Source of the DNA: Delftia tsuruhatensis NBRC 16741
GTDB lineage: Bacteria > Pseudomonadota > Gammaproteobacteria > Burkholderiales > Burkholderiaceae_C
Length of the DNA: 64,000 nucleotides
Assembly (NCBI RefSeq): GCF_001571325.1
Contig: NZ_BCTO01000044.1
Span: forward strand, 1-64,000
Direction of reading: 5' to 3'
In this document: positions 1-8,924 of the stretch, piece by piece
Position numbering within the stretch: position 1 is the stretch's first letter
Layout: each line of letters starts with the position of its first letter
Position numbers and translations under genes: made by a program
The notes under the pieces: model-generated
Told to the model about the DNA's origin: nothing
Seen by the model: only the letters and a program-made list of their open reading frames with translations
Database searches by the model: none

Positions 1-144
1 CAATTTCCCATCTTGGATACAGGCATGTATTTGAATGGCAGGCTATCCAATCAGGCATGTTCCAGAATCAGGCAATCCAGACTTGGCTGATCATGTGCTG
101 TGGCAGGCGACCTGGGAATGCGCTGTACTGGGCATGAAAGCATT
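1..144. other. Non-coding or gene-flanking segment at window edge
   Basis: I see no convincing gene here. Reading frames crossing it on the minus strand are antisense to the porin gene and have no family resemblance. Short direct repeats occur (CAGGCATGT near 21 and 52; ATCAGGCA near 50 and 67), but no larger structure. It is probably the far upstream part of the nitrogen-regulated promoter region that follows. Confidence 0.4.
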
Positions 145-161
145 TGCACTTTTTTGGTGCA
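145..161 (+). promoter_or_regulatory. NtrC-like enhancer site 1
   Basis: The 17-bp sequence TGCACTTTTTTGGTGCA is a near match to the NtrC consensus TGCACCA-N3-TGGTGCA, with two differences in the left arm. Its centre lies about 168 bp upstream of the start predicted from the sigma-54 promoter at 295-310. This fits enhancer-type activation of the porin-glnK-amtB operon under nitrogen limitation. The site is seen in the sequence; its use is inferred. Confidence 0.7.
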
Positions 162-216
162 TTTTTGGTGAGATACCATGTGAGCGACCGCTATCACCGT
201 AACGGTGCAGAACTTC

Positions 217-233
217 TGCACAAAGCCGGTGCA
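217..233 (+). promoter_or_regulatory. NtrC-like enhancer site 2
   Basis: TGCACAAAGCCGGTGCA keeps the invariant TGCAC-N7-GTGCA arms of an NtrC site, with weaker inner positions. Its centre is 72 bp from site 1 (about seven helical turns) and roughly 96 bp upstream of the predicted transcription start. It overlaps a perfect 17-bp palindrome at 205-221 (GTGCAGAA-C-TTCTGCAC), so the exact dimer register is uncertain. Two spaced sites would allow cooperative NtrC binding. Confidence 0.65.
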
Positions 234-294
234 TGGGAGGATGCTGCGGTGCTGCATTGGTAGGTCGGAAGGCGCCCCACCCAGCAGAAAAGAC

Positions 295-310
295 TGGCAC
301 GGTCCGTGCT
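295..310 (+). promoter_or_regulatory. Sigma-54 (-24/-12) promoter of porin-glnK-amtB operon
   Basis: TGGCACGGTCCGTGCT matches the RpoN consensus TGGCACG-N4-TTGCW, with the GG and GC dinucleotides at the required spacing and one difference (G for T before TGC). Transcription would start near 321, about 30 nt before the porin ATG. Together with the two NtrC-like sites upstream, this is a standard NtrC/sigma-54 arrangement. Confidence 0.8.
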
Positions 311-350
311 TAACCCGGTTGTCACGAAATTTTTCAAACCGGAGGATCCC

Positions 351-1444
<1,094 letters not shown>

Positions 1445-1475
1445 GTTTCAACCCCACGTTTCCCGAAAGACTGCC

Positions 1476-2849
1476 ATGACCAAACGACTTCTTTCCATGG
1501 GCCTGGGGCTGGGCCTGCTGGCCGCAGGCGCCGCTGCCCTGGCACAGGAGCCCGCCGCCGCTGCAGCCGTTGCCGATGCGGCCGCTGCAGCAGCCCCCGC
1601 CGCCGCGGCCGCAGCCGAGGCGCCGGCCCCCGCGCTCAGCGCCGGTGACACGGCCTGGATGCTGACCTCGACCATGCTGGTGATCCTGATGGTGATCCCG
1701 GGCCTGGCACTGTTCTACGGCGGCCTGGTGCGCACCAAGAACATGCTGTCCGTGCTGTGCCAGGTGTTCGTGATCTTCTCGCTGATCACGCTGCTGTGGG
1801 CCGTCTACGGCTACTCGCTGACCTTTGCGGGCGAAGGCAACTTCTTCGGCGGCTTCGGCAAGATCTTCCTCAAGGGCATTGCGCCCGACACGCTGGCCGG
1901 TGCACTGCCGACCATTCCCGAGTACGTGTTCGTGGCCTTCCAGTCCACGTTCGCCGCCATCACCGTGGCCCTGATCGTCGGCGCCTTCGCCGAGCGCATC
2001 AAGTTCTCTGCCGTGATCCTGTTCTCGGTGCTGTGGTTCACCTTCAGCTACATCCCCATGGCCCACATGGTCTGGGGCGGCGGCCTGCTGGGCAAGGACG
2101 GCGCGCTGGACTTCGCAGGCGGCACCGTGGTGCACATCAACGCCGGTATCGCCGGACTGGTGGGTTCCTACATGCTGGGCAAGCGCATTGGCTTCGGCCG
2201 TGAGGCCCTGCCTCCGCACAGCCTGACGCTGACCATGGTCGGTGCCTCGCTGCTGTGGGTGGGCTGGTTCGGCTTCAACGCCGGCTCGGCAGGTGCTGCC
2301 AACGGCATCGCCGGCCTGGCCTTCATCAACACCATCGTCGCCACGGGCGCCGCCACCATCTCCTGGCTGGCCGCTGAAGCCCTGCACAAGGGCAAGGCCT
2401 CGATGCTGGGTGCTGCCTCGGGCGCCGTGGGCGGCCTGGTGGTCATCACCCCGGCGGCCGGCCTCGTGGGCCCCATGGGCGCCATCGTCATGGGCCTGAT
2501 CGCCGGTCCCGTCTGCCTGTGGGGTGTGTCCGGCCTCAAGAAGCTGCTCAAGGTCGATGACGTCTGCGACGTGTTCGGCGTGCACGGCGTGGGCGGCATC
2601 CTGGGTGCCATCCTGACCGGCGTGTTCTGCGCCTCCAGCCTGGGCGGCATCGAGCCGGCAAACTTCAACATGGGCCATCAAGTGTGGGTGCAGGTCAAGA
2701 GCGTGCTGCTGACCATCGTCTGGTCCGGTGTGGTGGCTGGCATCTCCTACAAGATCTGCGACTTGGTCGTCGGCCTGCGCGTCAGCGAAGAGTCCGAGCG
2801 CCAGGGCCTGGACATCACCACGCACGGCGAGGTGGCGTACTACCGCTGA
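1476..2849 (+). CDS. amtB: Ammonium channel AmtB
   Basis: The 457-residue protein has an N-terminal signal peptide (residues 1-23), then a low-complexity Ala/Pro/Glu stretch to about 54. About eleven membrane segments of the Amt/Mep/Rh fold follow. The twin pore histidines are in HINAG (His220) and FGVHGVGG (His370). The start ATG at 1476 gives the signal peptide; an upstream extension of the frame overlaps glnK and is a shadow. AmtB conducts ammonium/ammonia across the inner membrane and is gated by GlnK, encoded just upstream. The Ala-rich segment after the signal peptide is longer than in the E. coli protein and probably sits in the periplasm. Confidence 0.95.
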   Translation: MTKRLLSMGLGLGLLAAGAAALAQEPAAAAAVADAAAAAAPAAAAAAEAPAPALSAGDTAWMLTSTMLVILMVIPGLALFYGGLVRTKNMLSVLCQVFVIFSLITLLWAVYGYSLTFAGEGNFFGGFGKIFLKGIAPDTLAGALPTIPEYVFVAFQSTFAAITVALIVGAFAERIKFSAVILFSVLWFTFSYIPMAHMVWGGGLLGKDGALDFAGGTVVHINAGIAGLVGSYMLGKRIGFGREALPPHSLTLTMVGASLLWVGWFGFNAGSAGAANGIAGLAFINTIVATGAATISWLAAEALHKGKASMLGAASGAVGGLVVITPAAGLVGPMGAIVMGLIAGPVCLWGVSGLKKLLKVDDVCDVFGVHGVGGILGAILTGVFCASSLGGIEPANFNMGHQVWVQVKSVLLTIVWSGVVAGISYKICDLVVGLRVSEESERQGLDITTHGEVAYYR

Positions 2850-2877
2850 TCGGTTTACAGGGAGTTCATTGCGGATT

Positions 2878-2907
2878 GGCCTCGGTGCTTGCACCGGGGC
2901 CTTTTTT
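2878..2907 (+). terminator. Rho-independent terminator after amtB
   Basis: GGCCTCGGTGC and GCACCGGGGCC form an 11-bp stem with one G-U pair and a two-base loop, followed by six T residues. It lies about 30 nt after the amtB stop and closes the nitrogen operon. Confidence 0.85.
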
Positions 2908-2985
2908 CATTGCCGCGCCGCAAACGCCCTTCAGCGGCTGAGGAAATCAGGAGGCCTGCTGCACGCCAACCGCCTTATGGTGAGT

Positions 2986-3035
2986 TCCGTTATAAGACGG
3001 ATCTTTGGCCTATATGCCATTGACGGAATATATTC
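2986..3035 (+). promoter_or_regulatory. Candidate operator/promoter region of the HigBA-type module
   Basis: Two inverted repeats sit just upstream of the toxin start: TCCGT-TATAAG-ACGGA (2986-3001) and the perfect 10-bp palindrome GAATATATTC (3026-3035). Antitoxins of this class usually bind such repeats to repress their own operon. The stretch is locally AT-rich, fitting a promoter, but I cannot assign -35/-10 boxes with confidence. Confidence 0.45.
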
Positions 3036-3046
3036 TGGAGGGAATA

Positions 3047-3418
3047 ATGACCCAGCCCTGGGAGGTGGAGTAAACCGACGAGCTTGGCGACTGGTGGGCC
3101 GATCTGACGCAGGCCGAGCAGGAGTCCATCGATGCATCGGTTCGATTGCTGGAGGCAAGAGGGCCGAATCTCGGATATCCCCATACGTCCGGCATCGAGC
3201 GTTCAAGGCACCCGCACATGCGCGAGCTTCGCGTGCAGCACGAAGGCCGGCCCTATCGGCTGCTGTACGCATTTGATCCGCGCCGCTGTGCCATCTTGCT
3301 GATCGGCGGCGACAAGACGGGCGATGGCCGCTGGTATGAGGTGCATGTACCCATCGCCGACCGCTTGTACGACACGCACATCGAGACCCTGAAAAGAGAA
3401 GGACGGATCCATGGCTAG
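3047..3418 (+). pseudogene. HigB/RelE-type toxin gene interrupted by a stop at codon 9
   Basis: An ATG at 3047, preceded at ideal distance by GGAGGG (3037-3042), opens a 123-codon frame reading MTQPWEVE, then TAA (3071-3073), then TDELGDWWADL and on to a full Gp49-like/HigB body (MRELRVQ, YRLLYAFDPRR, LIGGDKTGDGRWYE, PIADRLYD). Members of this family usually read EYTDEF at the position of the stop, so TAA most simply replaces a tyrosine codon by one base change. The rest of the frame is open to 3418 and overlaps the antitoxin by 8 nt. A shorter product could begin at a TTG at 3146 or ATG at 3218, but it would lack the N-terminal helix. Either the toxin is inactivated or the base is a sequencing error. 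Confidence 0.8.
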
Positions 3419-3722
3419 GAAATTCAACGAACTGCGCGCCGGCATGTCGCCCGAGGCACAGTCCCGTGCTGCGGCACGGGCCGAGGCCATGCTTGTGGAA
3501 ATGCAGTTGCAGGAGCTGCGCAAGGCCCGCAACGTGACCCAGGTCGAAGTGGCCAGGGCCATGAGCGTGGAGCAGGCTGCCGTCTCCAAGCTGGAGCGCC
3601 GCGAGGACATGTACGTGAGCACGCTGCGCGAGTACGTCAAGGCCCTGGGCGGCGAGCTGAAGCTGGTGGCCTCCTTTCCCGACGCCGACATCCAGGTCCA
3701 TCCTTTCGAGCCGGCACGATGA
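3411..3722 (+). CDS. XRE-family antitoxin (HigA type)
   Basis: This 103-residue protein has a helix-turn-helix of the Cro/C1 type around residues 38-70 (ARNVTQVEVARAMSVEQAAVSKLERR), ending in a short C-terminal segment. Its start overlaps the 3' end of the toxin frame by 8 nt, the normal translationally coupled toxin-first order of higBA modules. The frame is intact although the toxin is not. It probably still represses the shared promoter through the palindromes upstream, and could neutralise related toxins encoded elsewhere; both points are inference. Confidence 0.85.
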   Translation: MARKFNELRAGMSPEAQSRAAARAEAMLVEMQLQELRKARNVTQVEVARAMSVEQAAVSKLERREDMYVSTLREYVKALGGELKLVASFPDADIQVHPFEPAR

Positions 3723-3858
3723 AGGCCGCAGGCGGCTGATTCGACTTGCGCCTTTGCCTTTTCGTCCCGGCTGTTTTGCGCCGCCCGCAGAACTTCAAGC
3801 GCGCCGTTCAAAAAATTCACGGGTCCGCACCGAGGCGCAAAAGGGCCCAGCCGCTACC

Positions 3859-4998
3859 ATGCAGGCCATGGATTCAGCCCAAAGCCAACTCATCCAGATC
3901 GCCGAGCGCGTGCGCGCCGCGGCGGCCGACGCCACGCCGCTGCGCATACGCGGCGGCGGCACCAAGGATTTCCACGGACTGGCCCTGCAGGGCGAACTGC
4001 TGGACACGCGGACGCTGGCCGGCGTGGTCAGCTACGAGCCCAGCGAGCTGGTCGTGACCGTGCGCGCCGGCACGCCGCTGGCCGAGGTCGAGGCCCTGCT
4101 GGCCGCCCAGGGCCAGTGCCTGGCCTTCGAGCCTCCGCATTTCGAGGGTGCGGATGGCCGCGCCACCGTGGGCGGCATGGTGGCCGCCGGCCTGTCGGGC
4201 CCCTCGCGCGCCAGCGTGGGCGCCGTGCGCGACTTCATGCTGGGGCTGGAGATGATCAACGGCCAGGGCGAGCTGCTGCGCTATGGCGGCCAGGTCATGA
4301 AGAACGTGGCGGGCTACGACGTCTCGCGGCTGATGGCGGGCTCCTGGGGCGCGCTGGGCCTGATCACCGAGGTCAGCCTCAAGGTGCTGCCCGTGGCGCC
4401 GGCCGAGGCCACGCTGCGCTTCGAATGCACGCAGCAGCAGGCGTTGGACTGGCTCAATGCCTGGGGCGGACAGCCGCTGCCGCTCAATGCCAGTTGCTGG
4501 CTGCAGGAAGACAGCGCGGCCCAGGGCGTGCTGTACCTGCGCCTGCGCGGTGCGCGTGCCGCCGTGCAGGCGGCCTGCGGGCGCCTGGGGGGCGAGCGCA
4601 TGCACAGCGCTGCGGCCGACTGGCAGGCCTGCCGGGAGCACCAGCTGCCCTGGTTCACCGCACGCGCACCGGGCCATGCGCTGTGGCGCCTGTCCGTGCC
4701 GCAGACGGCTCCGGCCCTGGCGCTGCCTGACGGCTGCACGGAGCCCCTGGTCGAATGGCACGGCGCACTGCGCTGGGTACAGGCGCCGCGTGCGCTGGGC
4801 CATGCGCTTCGCGCGCTGGCAAAAGCAGCGGGCGGATCGGCCACCTTGTTCCGCTCCGAGGCAACGGGGCAGCCCGGCGCCGAGCCCGATTTCGACGCCC
4901 AGGCGGCCGATGCCACGGCCGCGCTGCATGCGCGGCTCAAGCAGGCCTTCGATCCTGCGGGCATCTTCAACCGCGGCCGGCTGGCCGCCGCCTGGTAG
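3859..4998 (+). CDS. glcE: Glycolate oxidase FAD-binding subunit GlcE
   Basis: The 379-residue protein has an N-terminal PCMH-type FAD-binding domain: LRIRGGGTKDFHG near 26-38 and the GGMVAAGLSGPSRASVGAVRDF segment near 105-130. The middle reads MKNVAGYDVSRLMAGSWGALGLITEVSLKVLP, typical of GlcE, and the C-terminus ends in the conserved DPAGIFNRGRL. GlcE works with GlcD and GlcF to oxidise glycolate to glyoxylate at the membrane. The start at 3859 gives family length; the frame stays open upstream to 3754 without a plausible extension. No glcD precedes it, as would be usual; the toxin-antitoxin pair lies there instead. glcF follows after a DUF1275 gene. Confidence 0.9.
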   Translation: MQAMDSAQSQLIQIAERVRAAAADATPLRIRGGGTKDFHGLALQGELLDTRTLAGVVSYEPSELVVTVRAGTPLAEVEALLAAQGQCLAFEPPHFEGADGRATVGGMVAAGLSGPSRASVGAVRDFMLGLEMINGQGELLRYGGQVMKNVAGYDVSRLMAGSWGALGLITEVSLKVLPVAPAEATLRFECTQQQALDWLNAWGGQPLPLNASCWLQEDSAAQGVLYLRLRGARAAVQAACGRLGGERMHSAAADWQACREHQLPWFTARAPGHALWRLSVPQTAPALALPDGCTEPLVEWHGALRWVQAPRALGHALRALAKAAGGSATLFRSEATGQPGAEPDFDAQAADATAALHARLKQAFDPAGIFNRGRLAAAW

Positions 4999-5023
4999 GC
5001 CGGGCCAACGCCTGGCTCCGCCC

Positions 5024-5806
5024 ATGCGCATGCGCCACCACCTGCACCTGCTCACGGACCGGCACCGCACGGTGGCCAGCAACCGCACGCTGGGCCTGCT
5101 GCTGGCCTTCAACGCGGGTGCGGTGAATGCGGGCGGCTTTTTGCTGGTGCACTCCTATACCTCGCACATGACGGGCTTTGTCTCGCTGCTGGCCGACAAC
5201 CTCGTGCTGGGCAATACGGCGCTGGTGCTCAGTGCCTGCGGCGCGCTGCTGGCCTTTCTGTGCGGCGCGGCCGCGACGTCGCTGCTGGTCAACTGGGCGC
5301 GCCACCACCGGCTGCGCAGCAGCTATGCGCTGCCGCTGCTGCTGGAAGCCGCGCTGATGCTGCTCTTCGGCTTGCTGGGCGCGGCCATGCTGGCCTGGCC
5401 CACGCCGTTCGCCGTGCCGCTGGCCGTGCTGCTGCTGTCCTTCATCATGGGATTGCAGAACGCCACGGTGACCAAGATGTCGTCCTCGCAGATCCGCACC
5501 ACACACATGACGGGCGTGATCACCGACCTGGGCATGGAGCTGGGTCGAGCCCTCTACTGGAACCGCCATGGCAGCCCGCCCGAGCACCGGGTCCACGCCA
5601 ACCATGTGCGGCTGCGGCTGTTCGCAGGGCTGCTGTCCATGTTCCTGCTGGGCGGCATTGCGGGCGCGCTGGGTTTCAGGCACCTGGGCTTCGTCTTCGT
5701 CGTGCCGCTGGCCGTGGTGCTGTGCCTGCTGTCCCTGCCGCCGCTGTGGGCCGACCGTGCGCGGTTGCCCCTGCTGCTGGGCCGGCGAGCCGCGCCTCGC
5801 GCATGA
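5024..5806 (+). CDS. YoaK / DUF1275 family membrane protein
   Basis: The 260-residue protein has about six hydrophobic segments and the DUF1275 features: FNAGAVNAGGFLLVHSYTSHMTG near 28-50 and IMGLQNATVTKMSSSQIRTTHMTGVITDLG near 142-172. The two TSHMTG/TTHMTG repeats are the family signature. Function is unknown; some members have been proposed as small-molecule transporters. It starts 25 nt after glcE and precedes glcF by 61 nt, so it is probably in the same transcript. The start at 5024 is the first ATG after the glcE stop; a second in-frame ATG lies two codons on. The insertion between two subunits of one enzyme is unusual. Confidence 0.85.
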   Translation: MRMRHHLHLLTDRHRTVASNRTLGLLLAFNAGAVNAGGFLLVHSYTSHMTGFVSLLADNLVLGNTALVLSACGALLAFLCGAAATSLLVNWARHHRLRSSYALPLLLEAALMLLFGLLGAAMLAWPTPFAVPLAVLLLSFIMGLQNATVTKMSSSQIRTTHMTGVITDLGMELGRALYWNRHGSPPEHRVHANHVRLRLFAGLLSMFLLGGIAGALGFRHLGFVFVVPLAVVLCLLSLPPLWADRARLPLLLGRRAAPRA

Positions 5807-5867
5807 CCGCCGTGTCCGGCTGCCGTGCCTGACCGTTCCCCGATACCCATACAACAAGAGCCCCACC

Positions 5868-7118
5868 ATGCAGACCCAACTCGCACCCCAGTACCGCGCC
5901 ACGCCCGAGGGCCAGGAGGCCGAAGCCATTTTGCGCAAGTGCGTGCACTGCGGCTTTTGCACGGCCACCTGCCCGACCTACCAATTGCTGGGCGACGAGC
6001 TGGACGGGCCGCGTGGCCGCATCTACCTGATCAAGCAGGTGCTGGAGGGCGAGACCCCCACGCGCGCCACCCAGCAGCATCTGGACCGCTGCCTGACCTG
6101 CCGCAACTGCGAAAGCACCTGCCCCAGTGGCGTGCAGTACGGCCACCTGGTGGACATAGGCCGCAAGATCGTCGAGGAACAGGTGCCGCGCCCCTTCGGC
6201 GAGCGCGCCAGGCGCTGGGCGCTCAAGGAGGGGCTGAACTCGCCGCTGTTCGCCCCGGCCCTGAAGCTGGGACAGGCCGTGCGCGGCCTGCTGCCCGAAG
6301 TCCTGGCCGAGAAAGTGCCCCAGCCGCAGGATGCCGGCGCCTGGCCCGTGCGCGAGCATGCGCGCAAGGTGCTGCTGCTGGCCGGCTGCGTGCAGCCCGC
6401 GATGATGCCGCGCATCAACTACGCCACGGCGCGCGTGCTGGATGCGGCCGGCATACAGACCGTGATCGCTCCCAACGCCGGCTGCTGCGGTGCCGTGAAA
6501 TTCCACCTCAACGACCAGGAAGGCGGCAAGGCGCAAATGCGCGCCAACATCGACGCCTGGTGGCCCCAGGTGGACAGCGGCGCGGTGGAGGCCATTGTCA
6601 TGAATGCCTCGGGCTGCGGCGTCACCGTCAAGGAATACGGCCACCTGCTCAAGGACGATGCGCAGTACGCGGACAAGGCCGCGCGCATCAGCGCCCTCAC
6701 GCGCGACCTGAGCGAGCTGCTGCCTGAGCTCCTGCCCGAGCTGGCCGAGCGCCTGCACGGCAGGGTGCGCGCGCCGGCCGCGCCCATGGCCTACCACCCG
6801 CCCTGCACGCTGCAGCACGGGCAAAAGCTGCGCGGCGGCGTGGAAACCCATCTGGCCAGGCTGGGCTTCGAGCTGCGCGTGGCGCGCACCGAGTCGCACC
6901 TGTGCTGCGGCTCGGCGGGAACCTACTCGGTGCTGCAGCCCGAACTCTCGCACCAGCTGCGCGACCGCAAGATCGGCGCACTGACCGAAGGCTTCGATAC
7001 CCGGCGGCCTGCAGCCATCCTCTCGGCCAACATGGGCTGCATCGTCCACCTGCAAAACGGAACGGACGTGCCGGTGCGCCACTGGATCGAGGTGCTGGAC
7101 GAGGCCCTGCCGGCCTGA
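5868..7118 (+). CDS. glcF: Glycolate oxidase iron-sulfur subunit GlcF
   Basis: The 416-residue protein has two ferredoxin-type [4Fe-4S] motifs in the first 100 residues: CVHCGFCTATCP near 25-36 and CLTCRNCESTCPSG near 75-88. Two CCG-type cysteine-rich domains follow (GCVQPAMMP and AGCCGAVKFHLN, then YHPPCTLQHGQKL and ESHLCCGSAGTYSVLQPELS). This is the GlcF/heterodisulfide reductase layout that passes electrons from GlcDE to the quinone pool. The start ATG at 5868 has only a weak upstream ribosome site (CAAGAG). It belongs with glcE upstream; the transcript has no clear terminator after it. Confidence 0.95.
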   Translation: MQTQLAPQYRATPEGQEAEAILRKCVHCGFCTATCPTYQLLGDELDGPRGRIYLIKQVLEGETPTRATQQHLDRCLTCRNCESTCPSGVQYGHLVDIGRKIVEEQVPRPFGERARRWALKEGLNSPLFAPALKLGQAVRGLLPEVLAEKVPQPQDAGAWPVREHARKVLLLAGCVQPAMMPRINYATARVLDAAGIQTVIAPNAGCCGAVKFHLNDQEGGKAQMRANIDAWWPQVDSGAVEAIVMNASGCGVTVKEYGHLLKDDAQYADKAARISALTRDLSELLPELLPELAERLHGRVRAPAAPMAYHPPCTLQHGQKLRGGVETHLARLGFELRVARTESHLCCGSAGTYSVLQPELSHQLRDRKIGALTEGFDTRRPAAILSANMGCIVHLQNGTDVPVRHWIEVLDEALPA

Positions 7119-7244
7119 TGCCACCCGGGCAACACCCGCGCATCTGTGCCGCATGCGCGACGCCGTGGGGACTATGCCCGCGCAAGCCTTTGCAATGCTG
7201 GCATGATGCGGGGTTTCGTTTTCTCCAAGCCCATGTGCTCCGCC

Positions 7245-8069
7245 ATGACTGAATCCGTGTCTGAACCGCAAGAACAGAACGCCGCGCTGCCGGCGGACGC
7301 CGCTGCCGGCACCGTGCCGCAGGCTGCCGCCAGCGCCGATGGCCAGGGCCGCAAGCGCTCGCGCCGCGGCGGACGTGGCCGCAACAAGGGCAAGGCCTCC
7401 GAGCCCGCCGCCGACGCCACAACCGACGCGGCCGGCAGTGCCGAGGCTCCCGCATCCAGGCCTGTGCGCACCCAGCACCCGCTGCTGGCGCAACTGGCCC
7501 AATGGCATCCGAACCTGTTCGGCGAGCAGCCCCTGCCGCTCAAGCGCGGCATCTTCGAGGACCTGCTGGCCGCCCATCCCGAAGCCATCGACCGCGACCA
7601 GCTCAAGCTGGCCCTGTCCCAGCACACACGTTCCAGCCGCTACCTCACCGTGGTGGCCAGCGGCCAGGCGCGCCATGACCTGCAGGGCCAATCGGTCGAG
7701 CCCATGGCGCCCGAGCATGTGCACCATGCGCTGATCGAGGTCTTTCGCCGCCGCCAGCACCGCTCGCCCGAGGACCTGGCGCCCAAGCTGCGCAACCGCA
7801 TCATCGCCGCCTACGAGGCCTCGGGCCTGTCCCGCGACGACTATGCGGCGCGCGTGCAGGGCCGTGACGAGGCCACCAACGCCCTGGTGGCCGAGGCCCT
7901 GGCCGAAGCCGATGCGCGTTCTGCACGAGACGAAGCTCTGCTGCGCGCCTTCGAGGCCAGCGGCCAGACCTCCGAAGCCGGCTTTGCCGACATGTACGGC
8001 ATGAACCCGCGCCAGGTGGCGCAGCAGCTGGAACGCGCCCGCCGTCGCCTGCAGACGCAGGCGGCCTGA
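7245..8069 (+). CDS. ProQ/FinO-family RNA chaperone
   Basis: The 274-residue product starts with a disordered Ala/Glu-rich segment and a basic patch near 30-50 (KRSRRGGRGRNKGK). The ProQ/FinO RNA-binding domain follows from about residue 75 (LAQWHPNLFGEQPLPLKRG and SQHTRSSRYLTVVASGQARHDL). After this comes a helical C-terminal extension with EDLAPKLRNRI and a final charged helix. FinO-domain proteins bind structured RNAs and 3' ends of mRNAs. The extension lacks the Tudor-like domain of E. coli ProQ. In-frame ATGs at 7203 and 7206 would add up to 14 residues; MTESVSE at 7245 reads as the more natural start. It appears monocistronic. Confidence 0.8.
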   Translation: MTESVSEPQEQNAALPADAAAGTVPQAAASADGQGRKRSRRGGRGRNKGKASEPAADATTDAAGSAEAPASRPVRTQHPLLAQLAQWHPNLFGEQPLPLKRGIFEDLLAAHPEAIDRDQLKLALSQHTRSSRYLTVVASGQARHDLQGQSVEPMAPEHVHHALIEVFRRRQHRSPEDLAPKLRNRIIAAYEASGLSRDDYAARVQGRDEATNALVAEALAEADARSARDEALLRAFEASGQTSEAGFADMYGMNPRQVAQQLERARRRLQTQAA

Positions 8070-8378
8070 GGTACCAAGGACCGGAGCCAAGGACCGGCGC
8101 CAAAGACCGGCAGCACCGCCTGCCGGCACACTCCACCGCCGCGTGCCCGGCAAGGGCCGCGCCGGTGCACCTGCCCTGGATCACAGGCGGCATCTCTGCA
8201 GCGGACCCTTCCGCCAGCACGCAGATGCCCACCAGGGGCGGGCCCGGGGATGAACTGTTTCACGGACGCCGCTGCACCCGGCCACGGGGCGGCGGCGCCT
8301 TGCCGTGCGCGCTCGTTCCCGTGGTCTGGCAAGGGCGCGCAAGGCACTTCAAAGCAAAAAAGCAAAAGGAGACTTGCG
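8070..8378. other. Intergenic region with short tandem repeat and hairpin
   Basis: This 309-bp gap has three 13-bp tandem copies of CCAAGGACCGGMG (8074-8112, the third with an A for G change). It also has a perfect 7-bp stem, CCGGCAG/CTGCCGG, with a 6-base loop at 8107-8126 that may act as a weak terminator after the ProQ-like gene. Nothing in the rest resembles a known riboswitch to me. AAGGAGA at 8366-8372 is the ribosome site of the next gene. Confidence 0.5.
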
Positions 8379-8897
8379 ATGTGGCTGGGTTTGTCGTTGT
8401 TCTACGTGGGCGCCGTGCTGTGCCTGAATGGCCTGTGGATGCTGGGGCGCATTGCCGACCGGGAGATCTGGGTCATCAACGTGTTCGCGGGCCTGGTCTC
8501 GCTGATCATCGGCCTGGCCTCGGCCTTCGGGCCCGAGCCTGATGCGGCCTCTGTCAAGACCGGCGCGCTCACCCTGCTGTTCGCCTTCACCTACCTGTGG
8601 GTGGCCATCAACCGCTTCACGGGGGCCGATGGCCGGGGCCTGGGCTGGTTCAGCCTCTTCGTGGCGATCACGGCCGTGCCGGTGGCCATCGATTCGCTGA
8701 TCGGCGCCCGCACTGCCATCGACTGGTGGATGGCCGCCAACTGGGCGGCCTGGGCCGTGCTGTGGGCCATGTTCTTCATGCTGCTGGCCCTGGGCCGCAA
8801 CATCGGCCGCATGACGGGCACGCTGTGCATTGCGCAGGGCGTGCTCACGGGCTGGCTGCCGGGCTACCTGCTGCTGGCCGGGCAGCTCACGGGCTGA
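8379..8897 (+). CDS. AmiS/UreI-family urea/amide channel
   Basis: The 172-residue protein has six or seven hydrophobic segments and matches the AmiS/UreI family: an N-terminal FYVGAVLCLNGLWMLG, then TLLFAFTYLWVAINR and a C-terminal TGTLCIAQGVLTGWLPGYLLL. UreI of Helicobacter is a proton-gated urea channel; AmiS proteins accompany amidases. The start at 8379 has AAGGAGA 7-13 nt upstream and is the usual family N-terminus. No urease, urea carboxylase or amidase gene is visible nearby, so the substrate (urea, acetamide or another short amide) is open. Confidence 0.85.
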   Translation: MWLGLSLFYVGAVLCLNGLWMLGRIADREIWVINVFAGLVSLIIGLASAFGPEPDAASVKTGALTLLFAFTYLWVAINRFTGADGRGLGWFSLFVAITAVPVAIDSLIGARTAIDWWMAANWAAWAVLWAMFFMLLALGRNIGRMTGTLCIAQGVLTGWLPGYLLLAGQLTG

Positions 8898-8924
8898 TTG
8901 CGCAGCGTTGGTGCGGGCAGGGCG

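Noticed and set aside
3859-7118. A complete glycolate oxidase operon
   Set aside because: Only glcE and glcF are present; no FAD-linked GlcD subunit is encoded in the window.
5676-8153. 825-codon minus-strand frame, and similar frames at 1203-2894, 58482-60629 and 61287-63803
   Set aside because: All are antisense to clear genes (glcF, amtB, mreBC, mrdA). Long shadow frames are normal in DNA of this GC content.
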